Source: Pratylenchus scribneri (lineage: Eukaryota; Nematoda; Chromadorea; Rhabditida; Pratylenchidae). Taken from it: a DNA stretch of 64,000 nucleotides. The position numbers and the translations under genes were made by a program. Below the pieces are notes generated by a model, which saw only the letters and a program-made list of their open reading frames with translations, was not told where the DNA came from and did not search any database. Within the stretch, counting starts at the first letter, position 1, and each line of letters begins with the position of its first letter. Of this stretch, positions 40,541 to 54,020 are shown one piece after another. The stretch lies in contig JAQSEB010000245.1 of NCBI GenBank assembly GCA_030063045.1, positions 1-64,000 of the forward strand, in the 5' to 3' direction.

Positions 40541-43500
40541 ATGACTATAAAATTCTTTATAATCTTTTTTATAATTTTATCAATCAAAACAAATTTCCCT
40601 AATAACATTTGCCATTGTTCAATTGTGGAAATGACAAAAACGCGAGGCGGTGTATTTGCCATTGGGGATCGGATGATAACCCAAACTGAGCAATATCTTG
40701 AAGATATATTTACAATAATGCAATGAATGGTTGGTGAATGGGAATCATTTATTTTGGCAAAAAAAATATTTATTTAGTTGAAAAAAGGCATTTTAGGATC
40801 AAAAAACTTTACCAAAATGGGCCATATTTTTAAGTTATTTTTTCAATCTTTAACTCTAAACTTAACCCTAAACCAATATCATAATTTTCTTTATAGTATA
40901 TTGTAGTCTTACAAATTGTAATGAAAAAATTAATTCTTTTCAAATTCAAATTTTCGCGTGGAATTCTGGCAAAGCATAATTAATTTCTGATTATTCTTCT
41001 ATATTTTAAAAAAGAAACTCTAAAAAGCCTAATAAATCAGATTTTTGAGATTTCAAAGAAAATTTTAAGAATTTTTTAAAAAATATTCTCCATCTAAAAC
41101 TATGGGATATTAATAAACAATATTTTCAAATTCTTTTTATAAATTTTAATTAATTTTTAAAATACAATTAATTAAATAAAAAATAATTAAACTATTTCAC
41201 TTTTTAGATATTTTGTAACAAAAATACTTTAAAAATTTCATAGTTTTTTAATATTTATAAATTATTTTTATTGGATAGTTTGATATTTTTATATTTTCTC
41301 ATTATTTTATTTAATTTTTTTTTAGATATTATTTCAAATCCTGCTGGAATTAGAAATCGACAAATTGCGGAATTGGATTCGGCTTTTCTTCAAAAACATT
41401 TGATGACATCAAATGAACCATATGCTCGTGAAAAAGTGCAATTAATGCTAGGAAAGAATAATAAACAATTTGCCGTTGGACTAGTTGGTTTTGCCAATAT
41501 TCTTGAAAATTTTTGGGCCGCCGATAAAAGTAATGTTAAATCAATAAAATCATTGGCAAAATTGATGGATAAAGTTCATCGGTGAGTCAATTTTTTCATG
41601 TGAAAAAGGCTAAAAATTTTCTTTTTGGCTGAAAGCATTCTAAAAGCTATTTACAAATTTAAACAAATTCATACAAATTTATGCATCTAAATCTCATCAG
41701 CAGTTGATGAGTTGATCTAGGTTAAGTTAAGGATAGCAAATTGCATTTTATTTTAATTAAATTCTACCAAATTGACACAATTTTTCTAAAATGAACTCCC
41801 AAAACCATCAATATATTCATAAAAATTCATCGTTTATAATTGATATCAAGATCCGATGTATTTTTAAAAGCATAATTCCCTCATATTTTGCTTTTTATTG
41901 AGAATAGTACTAATTCTAAATTCATTCTCAGAGGAAAAATTACCATGTAATCTTAAATAAAAATTATAATTTTTATTTACCTTAAAATACCCTATATTAT
42001 TTTCTAAAATTGTTTTAAAAATGTTAAAAATAAATAAAAAAAAATGTAATATTTTAAATAGAAAAAAGAGTTTATATTATTCAGATTATTTTATTTTGAC
42101 TATTTTTTAAATATTTAAATTAATTTAAAAAAAATCAAATTATTCTTATAAATGGAAAAAAAGCTTTGAATTCAATTATTATTTGGTATATTGTGCAGAA
42201 AAGATGCAAATAATAATACCTAAAAATCAGTTCAAATTTGTCCGTGAGACATATTCAAGCCTAAATTTAATCATTCAATCATCAAATTCTAAATGCCACA
42301 TTAATTTTTTTAAATAGTGATTCGGAGGATGAACGTGCAAATGATCTTGGCGAAGAGAATGCTCAAAGAGAAGCAATGGAATATTTGGCCACGGATGGCA
42401 AAGAAATTTATGGAATTAAGGCTGGCCGAAGCTGGGGACCCAGACAAAAGGGAATTCGAGGCGCCCTAAAAAATTGGTGGCAAGGAAGAGGAAATGCCGT
42501 AGAAGGGGATGCAAAGAAGCCAAAAATTCGAAAATTACGTGGAAATGTGCACGCAATTGGATATTTTCCCGAAAAAATTGAGGCGGATTTGGGTGGCAAA
42601 AATGGGCCATTTCGAGGGAGAAAACGATTTTTTGGGAAATTTGGGCGGAGAATGCCGATGAATATTCCAATGGATGAAGCATATAAAATTCAGAATGAAG
42701 CATTTGCGGCACAATCAAAGTATTCTTTTTTTTAATCGGGAACTATAATTTTAACTTTCGGATTGATACTTCTGATTTTCATAAATTTAACAATAAAATA
42801 AATTCAAAACATTTAAAAAATGAAAAAGTGGTTTAAATTTATAATTTATTCTAATAAAAAATTGTCAATGTTTAAAGGTTAAAACATATTTTAAATAATT
42901 ATAAAAAAATTATTATATTTTTATTTGACTGGTAATTTTTTTATTCTTTAGTTTAATTTTAAACCACTCAAATTATCTCGAATCTAAAATATGAATCTGT
43001 CTTCATTTTTTCCAATATTATATGTCAATTTTCGGGTAAGCTCAATGTAAACATTTCATTTATCATTTTGCAGTATATTAGCAATAATGGGCGAATAGAA
43101 TTGAAAGAATTGCATATTCCATTTTTAACATTCAAAATTACCCTCAAATTTCTTAAAATAAATTCTGATAATTCAAAATTTTTATCAAAATAAAGATACT
43201 CTATTTTTGTAGCTCATTCATTTATTCAGATATCTTGTTTCTCCCAATGGTGTTTCCGAATCAAATCGAGGCTATTTTCTATCCTCCGCCAGCCATAGGA
43301 ATTTCAAGACTCAACGAATCCGTGTTTTGGAACACACAAATCCAATTGAGGAAATGAATATTATGGGAACACCGGCAAGGGATGGGCAACAAATTGTGAC
43401 AGATTTAATGAAAAATGGTTTATGGCAAGATAAATGGATGGAAAATAATGAGAATCGAGAAGTGAATAAATGGGTTAAAAATGCGAAACAAGAACATATG

Positions 43501-44363
43501 AGACTACGAGACCCACTGCAGAGGTTTGGGCATAATTTAATAATTTTGGCTGCGTAAAAAATTTTTACAAAAAAACCAACAATAATTTGGCAAATTTAAT
43601 TATTTTAGAATAAAAATAGATTAATTTTTCAGCATCAAATATCATAAAATATGTGCCTATTTTTTAGGGAGAATTACCCAACTAGCGTTTATAATTAATA
43701 ATTAAATCAGAATTTGAACTAATTTTAATGATTTTCTTAACAAATTTAAGACAGATTCTTTGCCATTGATATTAAATTTTATTTAAAATTAGTAAAGAAA
43801 TGTTGGAATTGGTTCTGAATTCAATTATTATGAAACGATCTTTAAAAATGTATATGATTTGAAAATAAACCGTCTGAAATCATAAAAATTGGTTCAAGTT
43901 CAAGCAATGAGTTATTAATTATATTAAGAATGGCTATTAATTGAGTCGATGCCAGGGGCATATCCATTTTTAGGTATTTACAAAAAAAAATTAATATTTG
44001 ATGATTTTTTGACATTTTATTAAAATTTTAAAATTAAAATTTTTATTAAAAATTCGTCAAAATTGCAAAATAGATCAAATACAAATATGTCAAAAAAGTG
44101 AATAACACCACTGATCAAATTCAATTATTTTCAAGTTATGTTCCTTTTTATTTTCATACATATTCATTAAAAAAGCAAAACTAGAAATTGGGCCTTGAAA
44201 AGTGAATATTTCTCATGAATAAAATTTTCTTAAGTGTTTAATATTTTCCAGATTTAACACACTTCAATTGAAGAATGGCCGTGGCGGACCAGCAAACAGT
44301 ATACCCCCAACACCGACTAAATTGAGTCCAAAAAAATATAGAGGAAAGAGAATGAAAGGATGA
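40541..44363 (+). pseudogene. Secreted basic protein, tandem copy A (frame break in exon 1)
   Basis: Exons are 40541-about 40729, 41326-41581, 42318-42719, 43230-43522 and 44252-44363. It has a signal peptide (FFIIFFIILSI), then a hydrophilic, Lys/Arg/Gly-rich chain of about 400 residues ending at TGA 44361-44363. No known domain. Exon 3 is almost identical to that of copy B (SWGPRQKGIRGALKNWWQGR). Against copy B, exon 1 has two extra bases near 40712 and reads into TGA before its donor, so the ORF is closed at about 61 codons unless another splice is used. Later exons remain open, so decay, if real, is recent. Confidence 0.6.
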
Positions 44364-44415
44364 AAAATAATAAATATTTTTATTATTTGATTATATAATA
44401 AAATTTGCAAACCCA

Positions 44416-44660
44416 TCAATAACATTTTGGAATATTGTTGAATAAAAAAAAAGAATCAAAATGTCTACAAGCATTTGAATATTTCTCCCATTGTCCAAAT
44501 GCCTTTAATTTTTCTGATAAAAATGAATAACTTAAATTTATTTGTCCTTTCCAATGATCATTCCACATCCTAGCCATTTTTGTAAAACATTCCAAAATTG
44601 CTTGTGGATGGGCTAAATTAACTGCCATTTGATATCAATGAACTGCTTCCTTCAAATCCT
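44416..44660 (-). pseudogene. Remnant of a TPR-like protein gene
   Basis: On the minus strand, after an acceptor TTTCAG near 44661, a frame reads DLKEAVH, a TGA stop, then YQMAVNLAHPQAILECF...LSEKLKAFGQWEKYSNACR. The helical pattern resembles TPR/SNAP-like repeat proteins. The stop, and lack of further exons on either side, indicate a fragment. The downstream end runs into low-information sequence at 44416. Confidence 0.35.
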
Positions 44661-45109
44661 GAAATATGTGAAAAATTAAAATATTTGTTGATAAATAACA
44701 AATAAAAAATAAATAATTTAGATAAATTTTTGATTTGATAGTAAATTTATTTAAATTCTGTAAATTTTTATTTATTCAAATTCCAATTAACCGAGTATTC
44801 TTATAGCGAAAAAAATTAATTATAAATTTTATTCATCAATAGTCAATATCATAATATTAATTTTTGAAAAATTTTTGAATTTTTTTTAAAATCATGGAAA
44901 TGAAGGATTACCCAATCGACTCTTTCTTTACTACCAAAACGAAATCCAACAATAAATGAGCAAATTAGTGGAAATTTAGGAAATATTTTCTAAAGCTACC
45001 ATATTTTTAAAATATCCCAAAAATAGACAAATTTTTCTGAATATTTTGTCGAGCAACATTTATATTAAAATTTCTCTAAGTTAATGGAAAGGAATGAGGA
45101 GATATTGGA

Positions 45110-45360
45110 TTGGAAGAGGGTCTGAAAACCCTTTTAGCGCATTGCTTTGTCGCTCGCTTTTGGTGAGTAGAGGGAAGGGAGGTCGCAGGTTCGATTCCAA
45201 GTAATTGCAATTAATAAAAGTTGAACGAAAATTAGAAAAAAAATCAGAATAATGTGCGAGAAAAAACAGAATAAACCGGAAATTCAGAATAAATGTCAGA
45301 ATAGAATCAGAATTACAATTCAGAAATTACAAATCGCAATCAGAATTCAGAATTTATTTT
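45110..45360 (+). mobile_element. Candidate tRNA-derived SINE with CAGAAT-rich tail
   Basis: An A-box-like TAGCGCATTGC (45135) and a good B-box GGTTCGATTCC (45188) are spaced as in a pol III promoter. They are followed by a body and then a tail of repeated CAGAAT-type units from 45245 to 45355. No cloverleaf with paired acceptor ends could be drawn, so this is not called a tRNA gene. Confidence 0.45.
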
Positions 45361-45767
45361 CTTATTCTGGGCAGACCAGTGATGGAATTACTATATAAAG
45401 ACGGATATTTCTTCAGTCTCAGTTCTTGACATTCATTATAATCCAAACAAAAAGAATCAAAAGAGCAGCGCTCAAATGGAAATGGAATTTTTGGCTCAAG
45501 AACCCCATCGGCAGAGTTGCCATGGGTTGAACTCAAATCAGCGACCTTTTGAACCAGTGACCCAGTGACCCAAAAAACCTGAATCTTTACTCGAGCCCTA
45601 CCGGAGGTCAACCCGTCGCAACCCTGATCCCCATTTAAGTCTTCTTTACGCTTAAACTTTTACATTTGCTGCATTTGTTAAAGAAACATTAAGCTTTACG
45701 AATAATTAATTTTCCTCATTTGAGCAGAATAAAAACAATTCCATATTTTAAATTTGAATAGCACAAA

Positions 45768-47119
45768 ATGAATCAACAATTATTAACCTATGATGAATTT
45801 GTGGTTGTTGCTGAAGGGGAGTGGAAAGTTAGATGTGGTTAGTTTTGATTATTATTGGAATGTCTTTTAAAATATAAAACAGATGAAAAGGATGCGCAGC
45901 CGAAATTTTCTACCAGAATTGGTGATTTTGAATGGTAAACTACGCTTTTGTTTTAAATTAAAAATTTTTGAAAATTTTAAATTAATAATTAATTAATTAT
46001 TAGTATTTAATTTCAGTAATTTGCCTAGAAGGCGTTTAAAACATTTTTCAAAAAAAATTTATTAAATAATTACAATCCCCTTTTTCAGGCATTGTTCATT
46101 CAATCACACGAACTATATAACAGCAACAAACTGCCATCTTTACGAAATTAAATTGGAATGTCAAGAATTGAATGATGGAATTGTGAAGGAAATACTCATT
46201 GAAGTCACTTTATATCGCCAACAAGGCGAGATGCAAAAAATGGGACGTCTTTTATTGAAAAGCAATGGAACTCCAAAAAATTGGAGTGCCATAACTTCTT
46301 GTCGAAGGTGAATTCAATTTCACTTTCCCGTATTTAATAAAACATATTTAAAGAATTTTGTTGAACATTCGAATTCTGAAGGATCGTTCCAAATTGTGAG
46401 TAAAATTTAGTAAAGAATTTATTGTGTTTTGCAAATTTCAGTCCAATCTTCACTGAACCCAATTCGATGGGCAATTTGGTTAGCAATGGGAAATTGCGCG
46501 TTGGTGAAAGAATTTACCATATCAATAAACAGGTAGATGGGAAGGGAAATCAGAACAAATGGAAATGATTCAAATTCAGTTGCTTAGCTTATTTTCGCCT
46601 TATTTTGATCGAATGTTCAACGGCAATTTCGTGGAATCGCAACAAGATGTGGTAGAATTGAGGGGCATTGAATTGGCAAAGCCAATACATTTTGAGGTAA
46701 ATTGGAATTGGAAAGAAGTAAACAAAAAAAAATAATTTTTAAAGGATTTTCTGCTTTCCTTTTGCCTTCCTATTGGCCAAGTGGAAATTTTGCCGAATCG
46801 TGCGTTAAAATTGGTGTGGAAAATAAAAAGAAATTGATTTTAGGCCATAATGTTGTGGATTTGTTTAAATTGGCCAAATATTTCCAAATGGATTGGATGC
46901 TGAAGAAATGCGAACGACATTTTGGATTGTGCCGGGAAATGCCAATTGAGGAGAGAATTTTATTCGCTAAAAAGTTCGATTTGAAGGAATTGCAGGTAAA
47001 TGAAATTAATTTCAAAAAAAAAACATTATTGTTCAACTTTTAAGGCGAAGTTAGTGAATATGAGTAGTTCGGAGGAAAGCAAACGCATTTGTTTTGCATT
47101 GTTGAATGCCATCGAATAA
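45768..47119 (+). pseudogene. BTB-domain gene with a frame break
   Basis: Exons 45768-45837, 45883-45934, 46089-46307, 46442-46532, 46580-46696, 46745-46995 and 47044-47119. The middle and end form a BTB/POZ fold: G.LRVGERIYHINKQLLSLFSPYFDRMFNGNF.ES, then a segment with LFKLAKYFQMDWMLKKCERHF. The N-part may be a MATH-like beta domain, as in nematode bath proteins (substrate adaptors of Cullin-3 ligases). Exon 46580-46696 ends in phase 0, but the rest of the BTB domain continues in another frame of the next exon (from codon 46747), and the in-phase reading stops after about 30 codons. Either a one-base indel has broken the gene or an unusual splice is used. Confidence 0.6.
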
Positions 47120-48179
47120 TGAATAATCAGCTGAAATAAATGAAGAAAATTGGAGAATTATCGGAACATTTATTTAAATATGACCCAATTTAGTGTCCCA
47201 AAATGCCATTCATTGAGTATCACTTATATTATTTTCCACTTTGATCCATTTATTTAAATTTGATCACAAATTGTTCCTCTCATTTAATGTTTTACCATTT
47301 CCATTTTATTTAAATAAAATGATCAAATCGCATCGTTGGATTTGGATTTATGCTCAATATCAACGCTGATCTTTGGGATTGATTGCAAAAATTGTAAAAA
47401 ATAGCTTATTAGGATGCAAAGATGAAAAAAAATATCCTAAAATTGGGCATTTTTTTGAACTCTTGTTCAGGGAAAATATCGTTAACAATAATAAAATTTA
47501 TCAGATAGAATAATTGTCCAATGTCATTATCAGCTAATGAGATTTAATAATATTCATAATTATTATTATTCGACAGAGTTGTTTGCCGGAAGACTAAGCT
47601 CTCAATGGCTAGGGGAAACTCCACTTTTAATTATTTTTTTATTAATTATGCGGGAAAAATATGATTAAATGTGAAGGGCAAAAAAGGTATAAGTAGACGA
47701 AAGGAGTATGTTAAAAAGGCAGATTGAGGCAATATTTGATTGTTAGGATGAGTGGGCGATTAAGTAAAAAGTGAGGGGTACAGTAGGAAAATAGAAAAGG
47801 CCATTCGGCATTGACAATTCAAAGATCCTTTTTAGCAAATAAAAATTTTTGTACTGAAATTAAATTGCCTATGAGCTATGACGAATGCATTCATCTATTA
47901 TTCATTGAATGTTCCTTGTGTTTGAGTTGTTTCATTATAATATTTTGGCAAAATTTGGGCGAATAAATTATGTTAAATTTATGCCGAATTCCTCTAGAAA
48001 TTCTTTTAAAGCTTCAACTAAAAATTGTATAAAAATAAAGAATTTATTAATTGAAAATTAAAATTCAATGCCTTTCACTGTTACTGATTCGTGGCTTTTT
48101 TATCAAAATTTATGAACAAAATCTAGCTCTCTTTGTTTACCCCAAATCTCCAAAAATTGAAGAAGAAATTAGGCCCAAA

Positions 48180-50364
48180 ATGACTATAAAATTCCTTATA
48201 ATAATCCAATTTATAATTTTATCAATCAAAACAAATTTCCATAATAATATTTGTCATTGTTCAATTGTGACAATGACAAAAACACGAGGCGGTGTATTGG
48301 CCATTGGTGACCGGATGATCTCCTATCATGATCCGGATCTTGAGGATGTATTAAATAATGCAATTAATGGTGGGAGAATTGGGAATAATTTAATTTTTAA
48401 TTGTAAAAAATAATTTATTGAATTTTTCAAAATCATTTTTACCAAAAAATTGGCACTATTCATGGATAAATTGATAATTTTTTATGAAAAATATTGACTT
48501 TTTTCATTTTTATTAATTAATTAGATGCTTTTGAATATCATTTTACAAAGCAACAAATTGCGGAATTGGATTCCGCTTTTATTCAACAACGTCAATTGAT
48601 GGAAACAAATGGGCCAGAGAGCCGAGAAAAAGTGCAATTAGTGCGCGGAGGGAATAATAAACAATTTGCCGTTGGCATTGTTGGTTTCGAAAATACAGTG
48701 GATAATTTTATGATCGCCGATAAAAGCAATGTTAAATCAATAAAATCGTTGGCAAAATTGATGGACAGAGTTCATCGGTATAAGACAATTATTTTAATTC
48801 GAAAAAATATTAAAAATTTTCTTCGACGCTGAATAGATTTTAAAATTATTTACAAATTTATTTAAATAATTTTCATTATCATTATTAACTCATCTCAATC
48901 GAATTGATGAGTTAATCTAGACTAGATAATAAATTCTATTTTACTTTTAACTTTTAAATTCTTGTATTAATGAATATTATTATATAGAATAAAGAATAAT
49001 ATTTATTAATAATTAGGCATGAAATTGCTATTTATATTTTAGCCTAATTAGAGCCAATTCCGTTAATGATAATTTTTATCCATTAAAGTAATAGATAAAT
49101 AAATGTAAGGCAAAAATATTAGGAATTCATTTTATTGCATAAAATTCTATGATATTTTTAATAGCAATTCCGAGGATGATCGGGCCAATGCCAATGATCT
49201 TGGTGAAGAGAATACTCAAAGAGAAGCAATGGAATATTTGGCCACGGATGGCAAAGAAATTTATGAAATTAAGGCTGGCCGAAGCTGGGGACCCAGACAA
49301 AAGGGAATTCGAGGTGCCCTAAAAAATTGGTGGCAAGGAAGAGGAAATGCCGTAGAAGGGGATGCAAAGAAGCCAAAAATTCGAAAATTGCGTGGAAATG
49401 TGCACGCAATTGGATATTTTCCCGAAAAAATTGAGGCGGATTTGGGTGGCAAAAATGGGCCATTTCGAGGGAAAAAACGATTTTTTGGGAAATTTGGGCG
49501 GAGAATGCCGGTGAATATTCCAATGGATGAAGCATATAAAATTCAGAATGAAGCATTTGCGGCACAATCAAAGTGTGTGAATTTATATAGGATAAATTAT
49601 TATAGGATTTTTTCCATAATTGGAAATTTTAGGCTAGGCCTCAGATTACACTGATTTTTCAATTAATCTGAAAAAATTATTCGGAAAAAGTAATATTAAA
49701 TTCCAAAATCCTTTTATTGAAAATTAACAAAATATTGAAACAAAAATTGCATTTTAGGCCCGGATAGACCGAACTCATCTTTGCATTAGCTAAAATGAAA
49801 ATGAATCATATTTAGATTTATTTCTGTATGCAATTAATTCAATTTGTGAATTTTATCAATGAATTTTTTTTTATTTTATCCAAAATTAATTCCCTAATTT
49901 TTTATCATTTGAAGAAGTCTATCAAAATGTCCAATATGCATTGTAGCATTCAAAATTTTAACCTAGATAAATATTTTTGAAAAATTTTGACAATTTAAAA
50001 ATTTTGGTTTGTCAAATAAGGGAAAAGATATTTATGTCATTTATTTGGTCCCCATTCATTCCACTCAGTTCAGATATCTTGTTTCGCCCAATGCCGTTTC
50101 CGAATCAAATCGTGGCTATTTTCTCCCTGCCGCCAAGAATCAACGAATCCGTGTTTTGGAACACACAAATCCAATGGAAGAAATGGAAATTTTCGAAACA
50201 CCGGCAAGGGATGGGCAACAAATTGTGACAGATTTAATGAAAAATGGTTTATGGCAAGATAAATGGATGGAAAATAATGAGAATCGCGAAGTGAATAAAT
50301 GGGTTAAAAATGCGAAAAATCAATTGAAAAATGGGCAATTGAAAAGGGGCCAATTACAGAGGTG
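48180..50364 (+). CDS. Secreted basic protein, tandem copy B
   Basis: Exons 48180-48369, 48525-48777, 49165-49572 and 50074 to the TGA at 50362-50364, all in phase. The N-terminal hydrophobic signal peptide (IIIQFIILSI) is followed by a polar chain whose exon-3 product is nearly identical to copy A. The third exon encodes basic, Trp- and Gly-rich sequence with clusters such as RGKKRFFGKFGRR. The short fifth exon of copy A (Pro/Lys-rich tail) is not found downstream, so translation probably ends where the frame runs past the last donor. Function unknown; secretion, duplication and lack of known domains fit a lineage-specific secreted or effector protein (inference). Confidence 0.65.
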
Positions 50365-52750
50365 AGGCCAATAAATATTCATAAATTAAAATCCTATAAT
50401 AATTTTGGGAATCAAACAAAAACTTCAGCCAAAAATAACATTAATTTTGCCAATTTAATAATTTTACAATAAAAAGAGAAGAATATAAGGGTCTGTTGTG
50501 AACAGAGTCCACAAATTGGAAAGATTACAATCACATTTTCTCACACAATTTGCCCCATTTCATTTCCCCCTTTTTAGCGATCGTCTTCCAATAATAATTT
50601 CCTTTATTACAATTTCCCTTTAGCAATTTCTCATCGGATTTGCCCATCCATTCATTTCATTTCACCAATATTTGTCTCGACATTTTAGTTTGTTCATTTC
50701 ATTCATTATTCGAGCCATATTCGGCTCCTTTTGTCTTTTAGCATTTAATTGCCATTTCATTTAGTTGTCATTTTTATTCATTTCATTCTTTTGAATGGTT
50801 TAATTACCCAATTTTGAGGCTTTACAGATAATAAAGAATTTATTTGTATTTCATTGGCCTTGAATTTGATTTTAAACCAAAGAGGGAAACAACAGAATCA
50901 AACAACGAGTCTAAGAGTTTTGTTTGTGTTTCCCTCAGGTCAACCCAAAATTCTCATATAATGGGCTGAAAGGCTAAATTTAATAAGCAAATAAATAAAA
51001 ATATCACATTCATTTATTAAAATTATGGAAATTTTGCTTTTTGTTTCTAATTTAAGGATGAGGAAACAAATTTAAATTTAAACTTCGACATTAATAAACA
51101 ATTCTCAATTTTATTTCCATCATCTTCTTTAATTTTAATTTATTTCTTTTTTCTTGATTTATAGAGGAATAAATATTTATAATACAAAGAATGTAAGATT
51201 TGCTTAAATCGATGTGGAACAATAGAGTTCTATGATATGTTTAATAAGACGTCATAGGCCAATTAATAAACGAAATCTGCTAATCGCATAACTAAATGAA
51301 TTATATCTTTTTGTTGCTAATTTTGGGCATAACCAAAAATTATATTTGAATGTGGCGATGGGGTTCGAGTTAAATAAATTAGTTGCGAGTTATTCGCAAA
51401 AAAAAAAATAATTTTAATAATTTATTCAACGGAAAGTTGTTAAATAAACATCAAAATGAAATGCATTTGAATGTGATTTGATAAATCTTCTCTGGTAAAA
51501 ATCATCGACCGCGCAAAATACCCATTGAAATTGCGCGAATTTTCTGTCGCTGAGTCATCGGTCCTATAGCAAAAAAATGTGTGCAAACAAAACAAACATC
51601 CTTGGCCATTTTGCCTCCTTTTATTTTTTTAACTGATTCATACATCCATTCAAAGTCAAGCTGGCCCATTTTTTGTGGATTTTGTTTACTTTTCTCGTAA
51701 ATATATAAAAAGTAAAATTTGTGTGAAAATTGTCAGTTTTCTCAAATGTAAAAACGATAAATATTGATCTATAATTTTAGATTTCATCCATTTTATTCTT
51801 AAAATTAGAAAATAAATCCATGAAATATTAGGAGGACAATTGTGAACCTCACAATTTTTATTCTTGACCTAATTAAGTAAATAAAAAATGCATTCTGTAA
51901 AAAACATTGCATATCATTCAAAATGCTATGGTTTTCCTTTATAAAATCGATTTTTTGATTTTTTAATTACTAAATAATTTTTGAAATAAAAGTGCATTTT
52001 CCCGTTTTCATTCTCTATTTATTTTAGTAATATTATCCTCTTAATAGTTTTAATTATTTTAGTAGATTCATTTATGAGAAATCCAAATTTATTCCCATTT
52101 TATTTCCAATGAATGGATTTTTAGAGGAGATATTTTTTGAGTGCCATCAATAATTCAATTATAAATTAAAAATGCTATTTCATCAGAAAATATTTTCATC
52201 AGAACAGACACCAACCATTAGAATTCAAATTCAATTTCCTCCAGGAAATATCAATTATCTATAATCTTGGATTAGTCATTCATTTTTCCCATGGAGGAAA
52301 TATGGCCCTGAACAAATAAATATTTTTATGTAATTTTTATTGTCGGCCTATTATTGTTGACAAGAGGGATTATCCACTCTCGGAAGGTGCCTCCGGTGAA
52401 TGAATCATGCGCTGGGCCAATTAAAATTGGATTTTATAAATTTCAGCAATAATCCACCAGTGGAGCCCATTCACCCAAAAGGATAAATAAAGTCCAATGG
52501 ATGAAATTTTCGGTGCACCAAATTTCAATTTATACTTTTTTTTTTAAAAATAATTTCTTCATTTCTTTTAGAATTTATATTAAATTCATTGGTTTTTTAA
52601 AATTTTGTAGAAATTAGTACATAAAAATTGGATCCAACAATTTTCTTTCCACCGCCAAATTTCACATTTATCCATCCAAAATTAATTGTAATTTTAAAAT
52701 ATTGCAAGAAATAATTTTTAATTTTAAGGCCAATCAATTAAAATTTTTAA
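50365..52750. other. 2.4-kb AT-rich intergenic stretch
   Basis: No gene is supported. Stretches rich in short TTCATT/CATTTC motifs (50560-50820) resemble UTR or promoter sequence. A poly-A run of nine lies near 51400. Confidence 0.4.
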
Positions 52751-52752
52751 AA

Positions 52753-53562
52753 ATGTTCGCCTTGAATTGGCAAAAATTATTCTCCATTTTCCTCCTCATC
52801 GAATTATCGGCAACATTTCCAATTGTTTTTTGTGCCCCATCTCAAACATTTAATGATGCCCTGCAGCCATTGAGCCAAATTGGCAATGGCAATGGATTTG
52901 TTCAGCAGCCGGCAGCAATGACACCAATTGAACGGTAATAATTGGAATATTAATATTCCTATTAATAATGGGGAATAGATTGTCCAAAAAACAAAAAATT
53001 ATCTTAAATAATGCAGAAATTGTCCAAAATTTTAGGGTAAATTAAATTAGCTAGAAGGACCAAAAGTTGAATAAGGGAAGAATGTAGACTGTAGAGTGAA
53101 AGAACTAAAGGGTATATGATATGGAGGAATTAAAAAAGAGGCAATCATCTATGCGTCAAGTAGGCTTTGAATATTACATTTTTTCGATTCGAATCAATTT
53201 ATATTGTAATTTACATTTTTGGTAACTTATAATGATTTTCTATTCCCAATTTATTTCATAAAAACCAAATTGATTTAAAAATTAAAACTGTGAACCAATT
53301 TTAGAATTTAAAGTTTTTGAGCAAAAAATTATTTTTTATAAGAATTGATTAATCTTTATTCATATTTATATGGTCCAAATTATCCGCAATAATTTATTAA
53401 AAATTTGTTTAAAAAATAATTTCTTTTTGTAGAAAACGCCTTCGCCGAGGTGCATTGAAGGCAATTGCCGGTGGTGCTATTTTGGGTGGTGGAGCATATC
53501 TTTTGCATCGAGCCATCTTCAAGAAGAATAACAGCAATGGAAATTATCGAAATGGCAAATAA
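52753..53562 (+). CDS. Small secreted or membrane protein with basic C-terminus
   Basis: Exons 52753-52934 and 53433-53562 join in phase at an Arg codon. ATG 52753 gives a signal peptide (LFSIFLLIELSATFPIVFCA). Next come a Gln/Pro/Asn-rich segment, a dibasic RKRLRR block spanning the splice junction, a Gly/Ala hydrophobic helix (AIAGGAILGGGAYLL) and a basic Asn-rich tail. About 103 residues. The RKRLRR block could be a proprotein cleavage site or a membrane-flanking cluster. Family unknown. Confidence 0.6.
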
Positions 53563-54020
53563 ATGAATGAATAATTTTTACCTCATCAAGTATTTGAATA
53601 TTTTTAATTTTTGGAACACATTTTGCCCTCAAATTCTGATTTTACTAATTTTTTATATGTTACTTTTCGTTTTAATTTTATAAATTGAAATATTTACTAA
53701 AATTAATAAAAATTTAATAAAAAAAAATCAGACAGAAATCCGATAATTATGAAGACAATTTGAACCAAAAAAAAATTAATTGATTTCTAAATATTTTTTT
53801 AAATTTTAAAAATTGAAAAATGAATAAACGAAGAATCGAGTTCAATCCAGCTGAATTCATATAATAATAGTTATTTTTGCACATAACCGGATACCCTCTT
53901 TGAAAGAATTCAAAGTTCGATTTCGATGTATAACCGGAAAAGACAATTATTTGGGAATTAAAAGAAAAGTTGATGAAAAAATTGCCAGAATTTCGAATCA
54001 AATATTTTGCAGATTAATTT

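Noticed and set aside
42408..42718. Minus-strand ORFs opposite exon 3 of the secreted pair (also 49261-49571)
   Set aside because: Antisense shadows of a conserved exon, with Pro/His/Phe-rich nonsense composition.
45135..45200. tRNA gene
   Set aside because: A- and B-box-like sequences are present but no acceptor stem or anticodon arm can be drawn; a SINE is likelier.
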